Source: Sphingobium jiangsuense (GTDB taxonomy: Bacteria > Pseudomonadota > Alphaproteobacteria > Sphingomonadales > Sphingomonadaceae). From it: a DNA stretch of 64,000 bases. Positions 16,879 to 25,911 of the stretch are shown here, piece after piece (within the stretch, counting starts at the first letter, position 1; each line of letters begins with the position of its first letter). The stretch lies in the NCBI RefSeq assembly GCF_014196495.1, contig NZ_JACIDT010000008.1:124001-188000 (forward strand). Direction: 5' to 3'. The position numbers and the translations under genes were made by a program. The notes below the pieces were generated by a model. That model did not search any database. It saw only the letters and a list, made by a program, of their open reading frames with translations, and was not told where the DNA came from.

Positions 16879-19362
16879 ATGAAAAGGCCCTTCGATAAAC
16901 GGCTTCTGTGCGCGGCGGCGAGCGCCGCGAGCCTGTCGGTCGCGCTGGCGCAGCCGGCCCATGCGCAGGACAACCAGCCCCAGCCCGCCGCCGAGGCCGT
17001 GACGCAGGGCGGCCTGGAGGACATCGTCGTGACCGCGCGCAAGCGGGCGGAAAGCGTGCAGAATATTCCGGTCGCCGTCACCGCCCTGTCCGAGGCGCTG
17101 ATCCAGCGGCAGGATCTGACCTCGATCGAAAAGGTCGCCGCGCGCACGCCCAACCTCAATGTCGGCCGCTCGTCCAACGGCTCGGGCGCGCAGCTGACGA
17201 TGCGCGGCATCGGCTCCTCCTCCACCTCGATCGGCATCGAGCAGTCGGTCGCCGTGGTGGTCGACGGCGTCTATTACGGGCAGGGCCGCATCATCAACGA
17301 GGGCTTTTTCGATCTGGCGCGGGTGGAAATATTGAAAGGTCCGCAGGCGCTGTTCTTCGGCAAGAACGCGACCGCCGGCGTGATCTCGCTGACCACCGCC
17401 GATCCGGGCGACACGCCGGAATATAAGGGCCGCGTCAGCTATGAATTCAAGTCGGAGCAGGCGCAGGTGGAGCTGATCGGCTCGCTGCCGCTGTCCGACA
17501 CGCTGGGCGTCCGCCTCGCGGTGCGCGGGTCGAAGATGTGGGGCGGCTATTATCGCAACGATTCGCCCGCGCGCAATTATTACACCACCGCCGACTTCGC
17601 GACCGCGACGCAGCACACCGCCTTGCCCGCCGCCGACGAGCAGCCGGGCGAGAAGGAGCTGCTCGGCCGCCTGACGCTGAAATGGGACGGCGGCGAGGGC
17701 ATCACCAACACGCTGAAGGTTTCCGGCGACTACAGCAAGACGAACAACAGTTCGTGGAATTATGTGATGTACGAGTGCGCCAATGGCGTCAGCTCGCTCA
17801 ACGGCAGCATCGCCTGCGGCAACGGCTTCACCTCGCACCAGAACAACTTCCCGGCCGACATCGCCGCGACCTTCCCGTTCGCGGGCAAGAACGGCGCGCT
17901 CTACAACCGCTACAAATCCTGGCAGGCGACCAACACGCTGGTCTATGATCTCGACGACCTCAGCGTCACCAACGTCACCAATTACAACTGGAACAACAAC
18001 CGCTGGGCCTGCGCCTGCGATTTCCAGTCGAGCGACGTCGGCACCTTCGCGACCGAGAACAGCAGCTGGCACGCCTTTTCGAACGAATTCCGCGTGCTGA
18101 CCCAGTTCGACAGCCCGATCAACCTGATGGCGGGCGTGCTCTACCAGAAGACCAAGCGCAAGTTCGACCAGTTCGTGACCTTCGCGGCGGTGCCGATGGC
18201 CGGCGGCATCGTCGCCGGGCCGGACAATCCGGCGGCGGGGGCCAACCGCTATGTCGCCTCGACCAAGGCGTCCATCACCGATGGCGAGACGATCGCCGGT
18301 TTCGGGCAGGTGACGTGGAAGGTCGTGCCGACCGTCGAGCTGGCGGCGGGCGTGCGCTATACCCATGAGACCAAGGACAGCTTCTTCAGCCAGCCCTATG
18401 TCAACGCCGCCTTCCAGGGCATTTTCGTCGAAGGCCGCCGGATCGAGGCGAAGCAGAGCTTCAACAACTGGTCGCCGGAAGTGTCGCTGACGTGGAAGCC
18501 GGTCGAGGATATCCTCGTCTACGGCGCGTACAAGACGGCGTACAAGTCGGGCGGCTTTTCCAATGGCGGCATCGATTCGGCGCTCTCGGCCGATCCGCTG
18601 AGCGACCTCACCTTCGATCCGGAAAAGGCGCGCGGCTTCGAAGGCGGCATCAAGACCACGCTGGCCGACCGCCAGCTGCGCCTGAACCTCGGCGTCTATT
18701 CCTATGCGTACAAGGATTTGCAGGTCGACTTCTTCAACTCGCCGATCTTCGCCTTCCAGACGCTGACCGCCGATGCGCGCACCAAGGGCGTCGAGGTGGA
18801 GTTCGAGTTCGCGCCACATGCGGTGCCGGGCCTCAACATCCACGGCTCGCTCAACTATACCCGCGCCCGCTATACTAGCTTCCCGCTCGCGCCCTGCTAT
18901 GCCGGGCAGACCCCGGCGCAAGGGTGCAACCTGGCGTTCAACAGCGCGATCGGCGCCTATACGCGGCAGGATCTGGGCGGCAAGCCGCTGTCGGTCGCGC
19001 CCGACTGGACCGGGGCGTTCGGCGTGTCCTACGACACCGCGCTCGGCAACGGCCTCAAGGTCGGGGTGAACGCCGATGTCCGCTACAGCGACTCCTATCT
19101 CGTCTCCGGCTTCGGCAACCCCTATTCGCACCAGAGCGCCTATGCGACGCTGGACGCGGGCATCCGCGTGGGGGCCGAGGACGACCGCTGGCAGGTCGCG
19201 CTGATCGGCAAGAACCTGACCAACCGCCAATATATCAACGGCGGGGTCGATGGGCCGAGCACCGGCAGCGGCACCGGCACGCCGACGGGCGTCCATGCCG
19301 ACCAGCTCGGCTTCGGCGCGCTGCCGCGCACGGTGATGCTGCAACTCTCGACCCAGTTCTGA
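16879..19362 (+). CDS. TonB-dependent outer-membrane receptor
   Basis: 827 aa. Signal peptide ~1-29 (CAAASAASLSVALAQPAHAQ), TonB box EDIVVTARKR (~48-57), plug domain to ~170 (LTMRGIGSS, VEILKGPQALFFGKNATAG), then a beta-barrel ending in a C-terminal Phe (LSTQF), as expected for BAM-inserted proteins. Imports a ligand across the outer membrane using TonB energy. Very similar to the receptor at 30678 (shared INEGFFDL, EILKGPQALFFGKNATAGV, KTAYKSGGFSN). SnoaL-like and SDR genes follow, so a catabolic substrate is more likely than a siderophore (inference). Confidence 0.95.
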   Translation: MKRPFDKRLLCAAASAASLSVALAQPAHAQDNQPQPAAEAVTQGGLEDIVVTARKRAESVQNIPVAVTALSEALIQRQDLTSIEKVAARTPNLNVGRSSNGSGAQLTMRGIGSSSTSIGIEQSVAVVVDGVYYGQGRIINEGFFDLARVEILKGPQALFFGKNATAGVISLTTADPGDTPEYKGRVSYEFKSEQAQVELIGSLPLSDTLGVRLAVRGSKMWGGYYRNDSPARNYYTTADFATATQHTALPAADEQPGEKELLGRLTLKWDGGEGITNTLKVSGDYSKTNNSSWNYVMYECANGVSSLNGSIACGNGFTSHQNNFPADIAATFPFAGKNGALYNRYKSWQATNTLVYDLDDLSVTNVTNYNWNNNRWACACDFQSSDVGTFATENSSWHAFSNEFRVLTQFDSPINLMAGVLYQKTKRKFDQFVTFAAVPMAGGIVAGPDNPAAGANRYVASTKASITDGETIAGFGQVTWKVVPTVELAAGVRYTHETKDSFFSQPYVNAAFQGIFVEGRRIEAKQSFNNWSPEVSLTWKPVEDILVYGAYKTAYKSGGFSNGGIDSALSADPLSDLTFDPEKARGFEGGIKTTLADRQLRLNLGVYSYAYKDLQVDFFNSPIFAFQTLTADARTKGVEVEFEFAPHAVPGLNIHGSLNYTRARYTSFPLAPCYAGQTPAQGCNLAFNSAIGAYTRQDLGGKPLSVAPDWTGAFGVSYDTALGNGLKVGVNADVRYSDSYLVSGFGNPYSHQSAYATLDAGIRVGAEDDRWQVALIGKNLTNRQYINGGVDGPSTGSGTGTPTGVHADQLGFGALPRTVMLQLSTQF

Positions 19363-19381
19363 CATAACCAGCCTTTTCGGA

Positions 19382-19404
19382 GCGGCGGCCGGTCACGCCG
19401 CCGC
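19382..19404. terminator. GC-rich hairpin after TonB receptor
   Basis: GCGGCGGC (19382-19389), 7-nt loop, GCCGCCGC (19397-19404). It lies 20 bp past the receptor stop and 25 bp before the next start, with no T tract. It may reduce read-through or stabilise the receptor mRNA rather than terminate. Confidence 0.4.
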
Positions 19405-19428
19405 CCCGGTCATCAGGAGAAATGCACG

Positions 19429-19839
19429 ATGGATGCCGAACGTTATGCCGCGATCAAGGCAAGGGTCGAAAATCTCTACCGGCTGACGGCGGAAGGGCGC
19501 TGGGACGAGGTGGAGGCCCAGATGACCGACGATTTCCGCATCATTGAGGCCGACAGCCTGCCCTATGCCGGGGAATATAAAGGCAAGGGCGCGTTGCGGG
19601 AACTCTATACCAAGGTGTTCGCCTTCTGGGACGATGCCTCGCTCGAAACCAGCGATATCTGCATTGCCGAGAATACCGTCATCGTGCTGCTGACCATCCA
19701 TGCGACCTCGCGCCACAACGGCCAGCGGCTCGCCATGCCGCTGTGCGAGGTGTTCCACCTGCGCGGCGACAAATTCTGCGGGATCACGCCCTATTATTTC
19801 GATACCGTCGAGATCGCGCGGGCGACGGGCACGCTCTAG
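19429..19839 (+). CDS. SnoaL-like (NTF2-fold) protein
   Basis: 136 aa. N-terminal helix YAAIKARVENLYRLTAEGRWDEVEAQMTDDF-type pattern (residues ~6-36) and the sheet ENTVIVLLTIHATSRHNGQRLAMPLCEVFHLRGDKFCGITPYYFD are typical of SnoaL-like polyketide-cyclase/ketosteroid-isomerase-fold proteins. It lies 66 bp after the TonB receptor and 23 bp before an SDR, probably one operon. A catalytic role such as isomerisation or hydration is possible, but no active site can be named. Confidence 0.82.
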   Translation: MDAERYAAIKARVENLYRLTAEGRWDEVEAQMTDDFRIIEADSLPYAGEYKGKGALRELYTKVFAFWDDASLETSDICIAENTVIVLLTIHATSRHNGQRLAMPLCEVFHLRGDKFCGITPYYFDTVEIARATGTL

Positions 19840-19862
19840 GATAGAGGACAGGGTTGAGGACT

Positions 19863-20642
19863 ATGGCTGATCTTTCGGGCAAGGTAGCGCTGGTCACCGG
19901 CGGCACGTCGGGCATCGGGCGGGCGGCCGTGCGCCGCCTGGCGCGGGACGGGGCGCGGGTGGTGTTCACCGGGTCGAAGGAGGAGGCCGCGCGCTCCCTC
20001 TGCGAGGAAACCGGCGCGCGCTTCGTCAGGGCGCGGGTGCAGGACGAGGGCGACTGGGACGCGCTGGCCGCGATCGTCTCCGCCGAGTTCGGCCGCCTCG
20101 ACATCGCCTTCGCCAATGCCGGGACGGAGGCGGGCGACGGCAGCGTCGAATCGATCTCAGTCGAGAACTGGAACGCGATCATCGCCGTCAACCAGACCGG
20201 CGTGATGCTGACCGCGAAAACGGCGGTGAAGCTGATGCGCGCCAATCCCGGCGGGCCGGGCGGGTCGATCATCCTCAATTCCTCGATGTCCGCGCACAAG
20301 GTGATGGGCAATTACATGGCCTATTCCGTCACCAAGGCGGCGGTGCTGGCGATGGCGAAATCCATCGCGATCCATTGCGCGACGGAAAAGCTGCCGATCC
20401 GCTGCAACGCGATCCTGCCCGGCGTGGTGGAAACGGAGATGATCACCGCGATCATCGAGAAATCGGGCGCGCCCGAAGCCGCGCGCGCCGCCTATTGCTC
20501 GATGTCGCCGATGGGCCGGATGGGCACGGTGGACGAGATCGCGGCGCTTGTCGCCTTTCTCGGCTCGGACGACGCGGCGTTCATCTCCGGCGCGGAATAT
20601 GCGATCGACGGGGCTTCGACCGCCGGCATGACCGGGGTTTGA
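19863..20642 (+). CDS. SDR-family oxidoreductase
   Basis: 259 aa from ATG 19863 (MADLSGKVALVTGGTSGIG) with GAGGA just upstream; a TTG at 19854 is an unlikely longer start. TGGTSGIG, serine in NSSMSAH, catalytic YSVTK, and IDGAST at the end. The NNAG motif reads FANAG. The basic residue after the second strand (VFTGSKEEAAR) suggests NADP preference (inference). Last gene of the receptor-led operon; a strong hairpin follows at 20649. Confidence 0.9.
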   Translation: MADLSGKVALVTGGTSGIGRAAVRRLARDGARVVFTGSKEEAARSLCEETGARFVRARVQDEGDWDALAAIVSAEFGRLDIAFANAGTEAGDGSVESISVENWNAIIAVNQTGVMLTAKTAVKLMRANPGGPGGSIILNSSMSAHKVMGNYMAYSVTKAAVLAMAKSIAIHCATEKLPIRCNAILPGVVETEMITAIIEKSGAPEAARAAYCSMSPMGRMGTVDEIAALVAFLGSDDAAFISGAEYAIDGASTAGMTGV

Positions 20643-20648
20643 ACCGTT

Positions 20649-20679
20649 CGGGGAGAGGCTGGTGCAGGGCCTCTCCCCG
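20649..20679. terminator. hairpin after SDR
   Basis: CGGGGAGAGGC (20649-20659) and GCCTCTCCCCG (20669-20679): perfect 11-bp stem, 9-nt loop, 7 bp past the stop codon. No T tract follows, so it may be a terminator of the hairpin-only kind or an mRNA 3' stabiliser. Confidence 0.55.
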
Positions 20680-20723
20680 GACAATCGGATCACTGTTTTC
20701 GGCCAATTTCAGGCATCAAGGAA

Positions 20724-20807
20724 CCGTTCGGGCTGAGCCTGTCGAAGCCCTGTCCTTCTTCTTTCCCCAAGAGAAAAGCAGCCCTTTGACAAGCTCAGGG
20801 CGAACGG
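20724..20807. repeat. intergenic inverted-repeat element, family A, copy 4
   Basis: Starts CCGTTCGGGCTGAGCCTGTC and ends TTGACAAGCTCAGGGCGAACGG. A short copy without the inner GGGCTTCGCCC block. It lies between convergent SDR and Rieske oxygenase genes. Confidence 0.85.
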
Positions 20808-20857
20808 GGGGAAGGACATTCTCACTTCCCGCCCCATAAAGAAAGGCAGCGCCGCTC

Positions 20858-22198
20858 TCAGCGCCGCCCCTCGATATAATCGTTCAGCACCTCGTGGAAG
20901 AAGCGGACGCGCGTTTCCTGTGCGGAGAGATAGGCGTCGGCATAGCCGCGCGAATGCATGCCGCGCTGCATGCCCTCGGCCAGCATCATGTCCTGATAGA
21001 CGATCTGCCCCTCTATTTCCGGCACGCCCCGGCCATCGTCGAAATCGCGTATCTGCAATTCCGCCTCGCGCAGCGGCTGCGGCCCGGCCATGATGGATTC
21101 CACCACCGTCTGTCCTTCCACTGGAAAGGCCATGCACCACAGGTCGAAGGTGCATTTATTGGGGTCGTCGGCATGCGGCTCGGTGCGGAAAAAGACGAGA
21201 TTGTCCGGCAGGAAGGATATGGTGACATTGGGGAAGATCACCGTATGCGGGCTGTCGGTGATCTGCTCGTCGTCCATATGCTCGTAATGGACATAGCCTC
21301 GCTCCTTCCACAGCCGCCGCTTCGCCGCCTTGAGGTCGAGCCAGCCCTGCATCGCCTTGGTCTCATAATCGGGATAGGCGTCGGGATCGATGTCCCACTG
21401 GCGCAATATATAGTCGAACGGATGCGGCACGCCTTCGGGCAGCCGGTCGCTGAGCGACGGGCGCATCGGCTGCACCGTGCGGCCATGGCCATTGGGGAAC
21501 ACTTCATGCCGGGCGGTGTCGACATCCTGATCGATCCACGGCGGCACCTGTGGATGGGCGGTGCGGGTGTGATAGCTTTCCGAGAAATTGTCGGTCGCGA
21601 ACTTCCAGTTGGTGTTGAGGTTGATCTTCATCCAGAACACGCGCACCGCCGTATCCATCGGATAGTTGCGATAGAGTTCCGGGATCGGGGAGAGATAGTC
21701 GAGCAGCGGCGGCGCGTTCTCGTCCATCGTATACCAGACGAAGCCGCCCCATATGTCGCAGCGCAGTTCCTTCAGGCGCAGCTTGCCGCAGGGGTTGCCC
21801 TGCGGAAAGTCGATCTCCGCATCCTGCGCGAACAGCAGCGCGCCGTCCTTGCCCCATTTCCAGCCATGATAGGGGCAGGTGAAGGCGTCGGTGCTGGCGC
21901 TGCTTTCAGTGAGGCGCATGCCGCGATGCTGGCAGTTATTGTAGAAGGCGCGGATCGATCCGTCCTCCTGCCGGATGCAGATGACCGATTCGTGCATGAA
22001 ATCGTGGACGACATAATCGCCCGGCTCCTCCAGCTCGGCGGTGCGGCCCGCGACATGCCAGATGCGGGTCCACATATGGTCCCATTCCTTCCGCATGAAC
22101 TCGCGGGAGGTGTAGCGGTCGCCGGTGATCGGGTCGCCGCGCAGGCAGGACGGGTCGCGCCCGTCGATGGTGAGTGGATGCGGGGTCGGGTGCCCCAT
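20858..22198 (-). CDS. Rieske non-haem iron oxygenase, alpha subunit
   Basis: 446 aa from ATG 22198 (GAGGAG about 8 bp upstream); the frame stays open far upstream but that part is antisense to the neighbouring SDR. Rieske ligands C89-Q-H91 and C108-P-Y-H111; mononuclear iron facial triad begins D203...H210...H215 in DNFSESYHTRTAH. It uses O2 and two electrons to hydroxylate, dihydroxylate or demethylate a cyclic substrate. No beta-subunit gene is adjacent, so it is probably a homo-oligomer. Paralogue of the oxygenase at 47661 (same GRT-x2-LEEPGD and ETRVR-FHEVLNDY-EGRR ends). Confidence 0.94.
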   Translation of the reverse strand: MGHPTPHPLTIDGRDPSCLRGDPITGDRYTSREFMRKEWDHMWTRIWHVAGRTAELEEPGDYVVHDFMHESVICIRQEDGSIRAFYNNCQHRGMRLTESSASTDAFTCPYHGWKWGKDGALLFAQDAEIDFPQGNPCGKLRLKELRCDIWGGFVWYTMDENAPPLLDYLSPIPELYRNYPMDTAVRVFWMKINLNTNWKFATDNFSESYHTRTAHPQVPPWIDQDVDTARHEVFPNGHGRTVQPMRPSLSDRLPEGVPHPFDYILRQWDIDPDAYPDYETKAMQGWLDLKAAKRRLWKERGYVHYEHMDDEQITDSPHTVIFPNVTISFLPDNLVFFRTEPHADDPNKCTFDLWCMAFPVEGQTVVESIMAGPQPLREAELQIRDFDDGRGVPEIEGQIVYQDMMLAEGMQRGMHSRGYADAYLSAQETRVRFFHEVLNDYIEGRR

Positions 22199-22363
22199 GG
22201 CGCGTCTCCTCATATAGTCGCCCCAGGGGCGAGTCCTTATCCTTACCCGCCATGCTACCGCGCGGGCGCACGGGCGGAGAACTATCATTTGGGAGAGGAC
22301 GATGGGGCCCAAGGTCTGTGGCAGTAGCGTGCCCCATAGGGCTGTTGTCGGAAAGGAAGCACA

Positions 22364-23143
22364 ATGGATGTAAGCGGCGTGGCCGCCATCGTCACCGGTG
22401 GCGCATCGGGACTGGGGGAAGCGACCGCGCGCGCGCTCGCGGCGGCAGGGGCAAAGGTCGCGATCTTCGACCTCAACGCCGAACGCGGGGAAGCGGTGGC
22501 GGCGGCGATCGGCGGCGCCTTCTGCGCGGTCGACGTCACCGACGAGGCATCGCTCGACGCGGGCTTCGCCAGGGCGCGCGCGGTCCATGGGCAGGAGCGG
22601 GTGCTGGTCAACTGCGCCGGCATCGCCACCGGGGAAAAGACCGCCAGCCGCGACCGGGAAACGGGCGCGCCGACCGCGCACCGCATCGCCGCCTTCGCGC
22701 GCACGGTGACCATCAACCTGATCGGCACCTTCGCCTGCACCGCCAAATCGGCGGCGGGCATGCTGACGCTCGATCCGCTGGAGGATGGCGAGCGCGGCGT
22801 CATCATCAACACCGCCTCGGTCGCGGCGGAGGACGGGCAGATCGGCCAGGCCGCCTATGCCGCCTCCAAGGCCGGGGTGAAGGGCATGACCCTGCCGATC
22901 GCCCGCGACCTGATGGGCGAGGGGATACGCTGCAACGTCATCCTGCCCGGCATTTTGGGCACGCCGATGCTGCTGGGCCTGCCGCAGAATGTGCAGGATT
23001 CGCTCGGTGCGACGGTGCCCTTCCCGAAGCGGCTGGGCAAGCCTTCGGAATATGCGGAAACGGCGCTGTTCCTCATCCGCAACAGCTATATGAACGGGGC
23101 GTCGGTGCGCCTCGACGGCGCGCTGCGCATGGCGCCGCGCTGA
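22364..23143 (+). CDS. SDR-family oxidoreductase (type II 3-hydroxyacyl-CoA dehydrogenase-like)
   Basis: 259 aa. TGGASGLG motif, NCAG in place of NNAG, serine in NTASVAAEDG, catalytic YAASK, then ILPGILGTPML. The insertion around residues 88-105 (GEKTASRDRETGAP), the ASVAAEDGQIGQAAY stretch and the FPKRLGKPSEYA end match the HSD10/type II 3-hydroxyacyl-CoA dehydrogenase group, which oxidises 3-hydroxyacyl-CoAs and some steroid hydroxyls with NAD. Divergent from the Rieske gene at 22198. Followed by a dyad/hairpin and the MDR reductase. Confidence 0.9.
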   Translation: MDVSGVAAIVTGGASGLGEATARALAAAGAKVAIFDLNAERGEAVAAAIGGAFCAVDVTDEASLDAGFARARAVHGQERVLVNCAGIATGEKTASRDRETGAPTAHRIAAFARTVTINLIGTFACTAKSAAGMLTLDPLEDGERGVIINTASVAAEDGQIGQAAYAASKAGVKGMTLPIARDLMGEGIRCNVILPGILGTPMLLGLPQNVQDSLGATVPFPKRLGKPSEYAETALFLIRNSYMNGASVRLDGALRMAPR

Positions 23144-23176
23144 GCGCTCTGGTCCACCCGATGGCGACGAAAATGG

Positions 23177-23212
23177 GGCGTGCTGGCTTTTCCGCCAGTG
23201 CGCCTCTTTTTT
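23177..23212 (+). promoter_or_regulatory. lux-box-like dyad 5 overlapping a terminator-like hairpin
   Basis: TGCTGGCTTTTCCGCCAGTG (23181-23200) fits NNCT-N12-AGNN with CTGGC/GCCAG arms, as at 12061 and 40674, and lies 55 bp before the MDR start. The same bases form a hairpin (GGCGTGCTGGC / GCCAGTGCGCC with two wobbles) followed by TCTTTTTT, a good rho-independent terminator for the upstream SDR. Either or both roles are possible. Confidence 0.5.
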
Positions 23213-23255
23213 CAATGATGACATAAGGGGCGGAACCAGAAATAGGGAGAGACAG

Positions 23256-24287
23256 GTGCTCAATCGTCAGATCGTTCTCGCTTCCCGGCCCGATGGCGTG
23301 CCGGCGCCCGAAAATTTCCGCCTGGCCGAAAGCCCGGTGCGGGAGCTGCAAGAGGGCGAGGTGCTGCTGGAAAATCAGGTCTTCGCCATCGATCCCGCCG
23401 TGCGCGGCATGTTGGACGACCGGGACGACAGCTATCTGCCCGCCGTGCCGATCGGCGGCCTCATCCCGACCATGGTGCTGGGCCGTGTCGTCCGCTCGCG
23501 CAACCCGGCGTTCAAGGAAGGCGATTACGGCCGCGGCTTCGTCGGCTGGGAGGAATATTCGATCCTCAACCCGAATAATTTCGCGATCGAGAATGTCCAT
23601 GTCGACCCGTCGGTGCCGCTGACCGCCTATATGGGCGCGCTCGGCTGGTCGGGCATCACCGCCTATGTCGGCCTGAAGCGCATCGGCGAGATGAAGGCGG
23701 GCGAGACGGTGGTGATGAGCGCGGCGGCGGGCGCGGTCGGCAGCGTCGGCGGCCAGATCGCGCGGCTGAGCGGATGCCGCACGGTCGGCATCGTCGGCGG
23801 GCAGGACAAGGCCGATCTGGTGACGGGCACCTTCGGCCTCGACGCGGCGGTCAACTATCGCGCGGAAGCGGATCTGGGGGCCGCGATCAAGGCGGCCTGT
23901 CCGGATGGCGCGGACGTCTATTTCGACAATGTCGGCGGCACCGTCCTCGATACCATGCTGCCCAATATGCGGGATTTCGGCCGTATCGTCGTGTGCGGCA
24001 TGATGGCCAACTATAACAACCACGACCAGCCCGTGCCGATCCTCAACCTCTGGCAGGTGCTGGTCCACCGCATCACCATGCGCGGCTTCCTCGCCTATGA
24101 GCATCTCGACATGCTGGAGGAAGCGGAATCGCAGCTGGCGGCGTGGATCAAGGCGGGCGACCTCATCGCGCTGGAAAATGTGACGACCGGCATAGAAAAC
24201 ACTCCGTCCGCCTTCATCAACCTGATGTCGGGCAAGACCACCGGCAAGACCATCGTGCGGCTGAACGAGGGCGTGACGACGCTTTGA
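23256..24287 (+). CDS. zinc-free MDR-family NADP-dependent oxidoreductase
   Basis: 343 aa from GTG 23256 (GGGAGAGACAG upstream). Medium-chain dehydrogenase/reductase of the leukotriene-B4-dehydrogenase/prostaglandin-reductase branch: MGALGWSGITAYVGLKRIGEMK, nucleotide motif SAAAGAVGSVGGQIA, then FDNVGGTVLDTMLPNM. No structural-zinc cysteines are seen. Such enzymes reduce the C=C of alpha,beta-unsaturated ketones or act as NADP-linked alcohol dehydrogenases. 112 bp downstream of the SDR. A double-bond reductase for an enone intermediate is a reasonable guess. Confidence 0.9.
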   Translation: MLNRQIVLASRPDGVPAPENFRLAESPVRELQEGEVLLENQVFAIDPAVRGMLDDRDDSYLPAVPIGGLIPTMVLGRVVRSRNPAFKEGDYGRGFVGWEEYSILNPNNFAIENVHVDPSVPLTAYMGALGWSGITAYVGLKRIGEMKAGETVVMSAAAGAVGSVGGQIARLSGCRTVGIVGGQDKADLVTGTFGLDAAVNYRAEADLGAAIKAACPDGADVYFDNVGGTVLDTMLPNMRDFGRIVVCGMMANYNNHDQPVPILNLWQVLVHRITMRGFLAYEHLDMLEEAESQLAAWIKAGDLIALENVTTGIENTPSAFINLMSGKTTGKTIVRLNEGVTTL

Positions 24288-24314
24288 GCGGACCGGTTGC
24301 GATTATAGCCTGAT

Positions 24315-24462
24315 CCTCCCCGGTACGGGGAGGGGGACCGCCCGCAGGGTGGTGGAGGGGCACCATCGGTCAAGCGCAATGCCCGGTTGATCGAGCGTCA
24401 CGTCCGGCGGCCTGTACCCCTCCACCATGCTTCGCATGGTCCCCCTCCCCCAAGGGGGAGGA
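24315..24462. repeat. intergenic inverted-repeat element, family B, copy 1
   Basis: Left end CCTCCCCGGTACGGGGAGG followed by GGGACCGCCCGCAGGGTGGTGGAGGGG; right end CCCCTCCACCATGCTTCGCATGGTCCCCCTCCCCC. The two ends are partly complementary. The same element occurs in the opposite orientation at 28311-28437. It lies between convergent MDR and Rieske genes. Confidence 0.85.
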
Positions 24463-24532
24463 ATGGCTGACCGCTCACGAAAAAGGGGAGCCTCGCAGCT
24501 CCCCTTTTCCGCACGGCGCGGCCCGATCCCGC

Positions 24533-25711
24533 TTACAGCACCGGCGGTTCCTCATCGGGATCGGCGCGGAGCAGATAGTCCACATAATTGTGGAAATAAT
24601 GGTTGCCGCGCTCGTTCCTGCCGAAGATCACCGATTGGAGCGCGCCCGATGCCAGCCCCTTCTGCACTTGCAGGCCGACGCCGTAATCCTCCTCGTTCAC
24701 CACGTCGCGCAGCCAGTCCATCATGCCCTCGATCGCGGCGGCGTCCTCGGCGTCGCGCGGGGGATCGCGGCGGATGAACATCAGGTTGGTGACGTTGCTG
24801 TCCGGCGTGTCGCCGGGGATCAGCTGCGCGACCTGCGTGATTTCCGGCGCGAAGAAGATGCTGACATTGGGGAAGATGGTGCGCACGAAATCATAGCCGT
24901 CATTCTCATGCTCGCCCCATTTGTCGGGGGGAAGCGCGCCCAGCGCCTCCTTGATCCGCGTCTGCGGATAGCCGACGCGCATGTGCGGGCCGAAGGCGGT
25001 GAAGTGCATGATGTTGCTGAAGCTGCGCGGATGGATGGTGGTCGGGTGCGCGGCGGCGAAATGATAGCCCTCCAGATAGCCGTCATAGGCGATCTTCCAA
25101 TTGGGGCCGTAGATGCGCCGGGTGCCGCAATAATGCCATTTGTCGAGGCCGTAAAATTCGAGATCGTCGAGCATGCCGCCCAGATGCTTGCGGATGTCGA
25201 ATTCCCGCCCCGGCGTCAGGCACACCCAGATGATGCCGCCCGCCTCCGCCACCGGCAGCGCGGTGAGGTTGCGCTCCTCCTTGCAGATCGGCCCGAATTT
25301 CTGCGGGTCGGCCACGCCCAGAAGCTTGCCGTCATTGCCGAAGGTCCACGCATGATAGGGGCAGGAAAAGCGCCGGGCATTGCCATGACCCTCCGGCTTC
25401 AGGATCATGCCGCGATGGGTGCACACGTTCAGCATCGCCGCGACCGTGCCGTCCGGCTTGCGCGTGATCAGCAGCGGCTTGCCCAGCAATTCCATCGCCT
25501 TGTAATCGCCCGGATTGGGAATCTCGGCGCTCAGCGCGGCCAGCAGGGGCAGCTTCATGAAGATCTCCGCCTTCTCCCGCTCGAAATAGGCGGGGTCGGT
25601 ATAGGCGGTGGCGGGGACCTCCAGCGTGGTTTCGGCGCTGTCCGTCGTGCCGGTTTCCACATATTCGAGCATCTTGCCGGCCTCGCGGCCGATAGTATCC
25701 TGATAGCCCAT
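24533..25711 (-). CDS. Rieske non-haem iron oxygenase, alpha subunit
   Basis: 392 aa. Rieske ligands C97-T-H99 and C117-P-Y-H120; iron ligands D210, H217 and H222 in YDGYLEGYHFAAAH. Length and sequence differ clearly from the other three oxygenases (EVPATAYTDPAYFEREKAEIF at the N-terminus, YHNYVDYLL-like C-terminus), so it is likely to attack a different position or substrate. Hydroxylation or O/N-demethylation with electrons from a ferredoxin. No beta subunit nearby. Divergent from the SDR at 25912; a palindrome lies between at 25826. Confidence 0.93.
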   Translation of the reverse strand: MGYQDTIGREAGKMLEYVETGTTDSAETTLEVPATAYTDPAYFEREKAEIFMKLPLLAALSAEIPNPGDYKAMELLGKPLLITRKPDGTVAAMLNVCTHRGMILKPEGHGNARRFSCPYHAWTFGNDGKLLGVADPQKFGPICKEERNLTALPVAEAGGIIWVCLTPGREFDIRKHLGGMLDDLEFYGLDKWHYCGTRRIYGPNWKIAYDGYLEGYHFAAAHPTTIHPRSFSNIMHFTAFGPHMRVGYPQTRIKEALGALPPDKWGEHENDGYDFVRTIFPNVSIFFAPEITQVAQLIPGDTPDSNVTNLMFIRRDPPRDAEDAAAIEGMMDWLRDVVNEEDYGVGLQVQKGLASGALQSVIFGRNERGNHYFHNYVDYLLRADPDEEPPVL

Positions 25712-25825
25712 CTTGACCTCTCAATCCTTGGCGGGCCTCTTCGGCCTCGTCTTGCGCGCGCGAACCATCGGGTTCGAGTCACCCGACTATCATAGATACC
25801 GCATCGCGCGCGGGGCTGCACTCTG

Positions 25826-25837
25826 ACTAGCGCTAGT
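25826..25837. promoter_or_regulatory. perfect palindrome in divergent promoter
   Basis: ACTAGCGCTAGT, 12 bp, between the divergent Rieske (start 25711) and SDR (start 25912) genes. A symmetric site of this size could bind a dimeric regulator. Its regulator is not identified. Confidence 0.35.
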
Positions 25838-25911
25838 TGCACCCGCGCGCCTTTTGCCTCCTTATTCCCCGAAATTCGGCAAAAGGCGAAAGCAGGAGAG
25901 GATTGCGGCCT

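Noticed and set aside
16744-19365. An 873-codon minus-strand frame opposite the first TonB receptor
   Set aside because: Antisense shadow of a receptor gene that has signal peptide, TonB box and C-terminal aromatic residue.
22199-23263. In-frame extension of the Rieske oxygenase at 20858 to about 800 residues
   Set aside because: The extension is antisense to the SDR at 22364 and has no recognisable domain; ATG 22198 has a good ribosome binding site and begins at the family's usual N-terminus.
25820-25839. A possible eighth lux-box-like site (CACT-N12-AGTT) between the Rieske (24533) and SDR (25912) genes
   Set aside because: It meets only the minimal CT-N12-AG pattern; the inner bases are not symmetric around that centre, and the stronger palindrome ACTAGCGCTAGT overlaps with a different centre.
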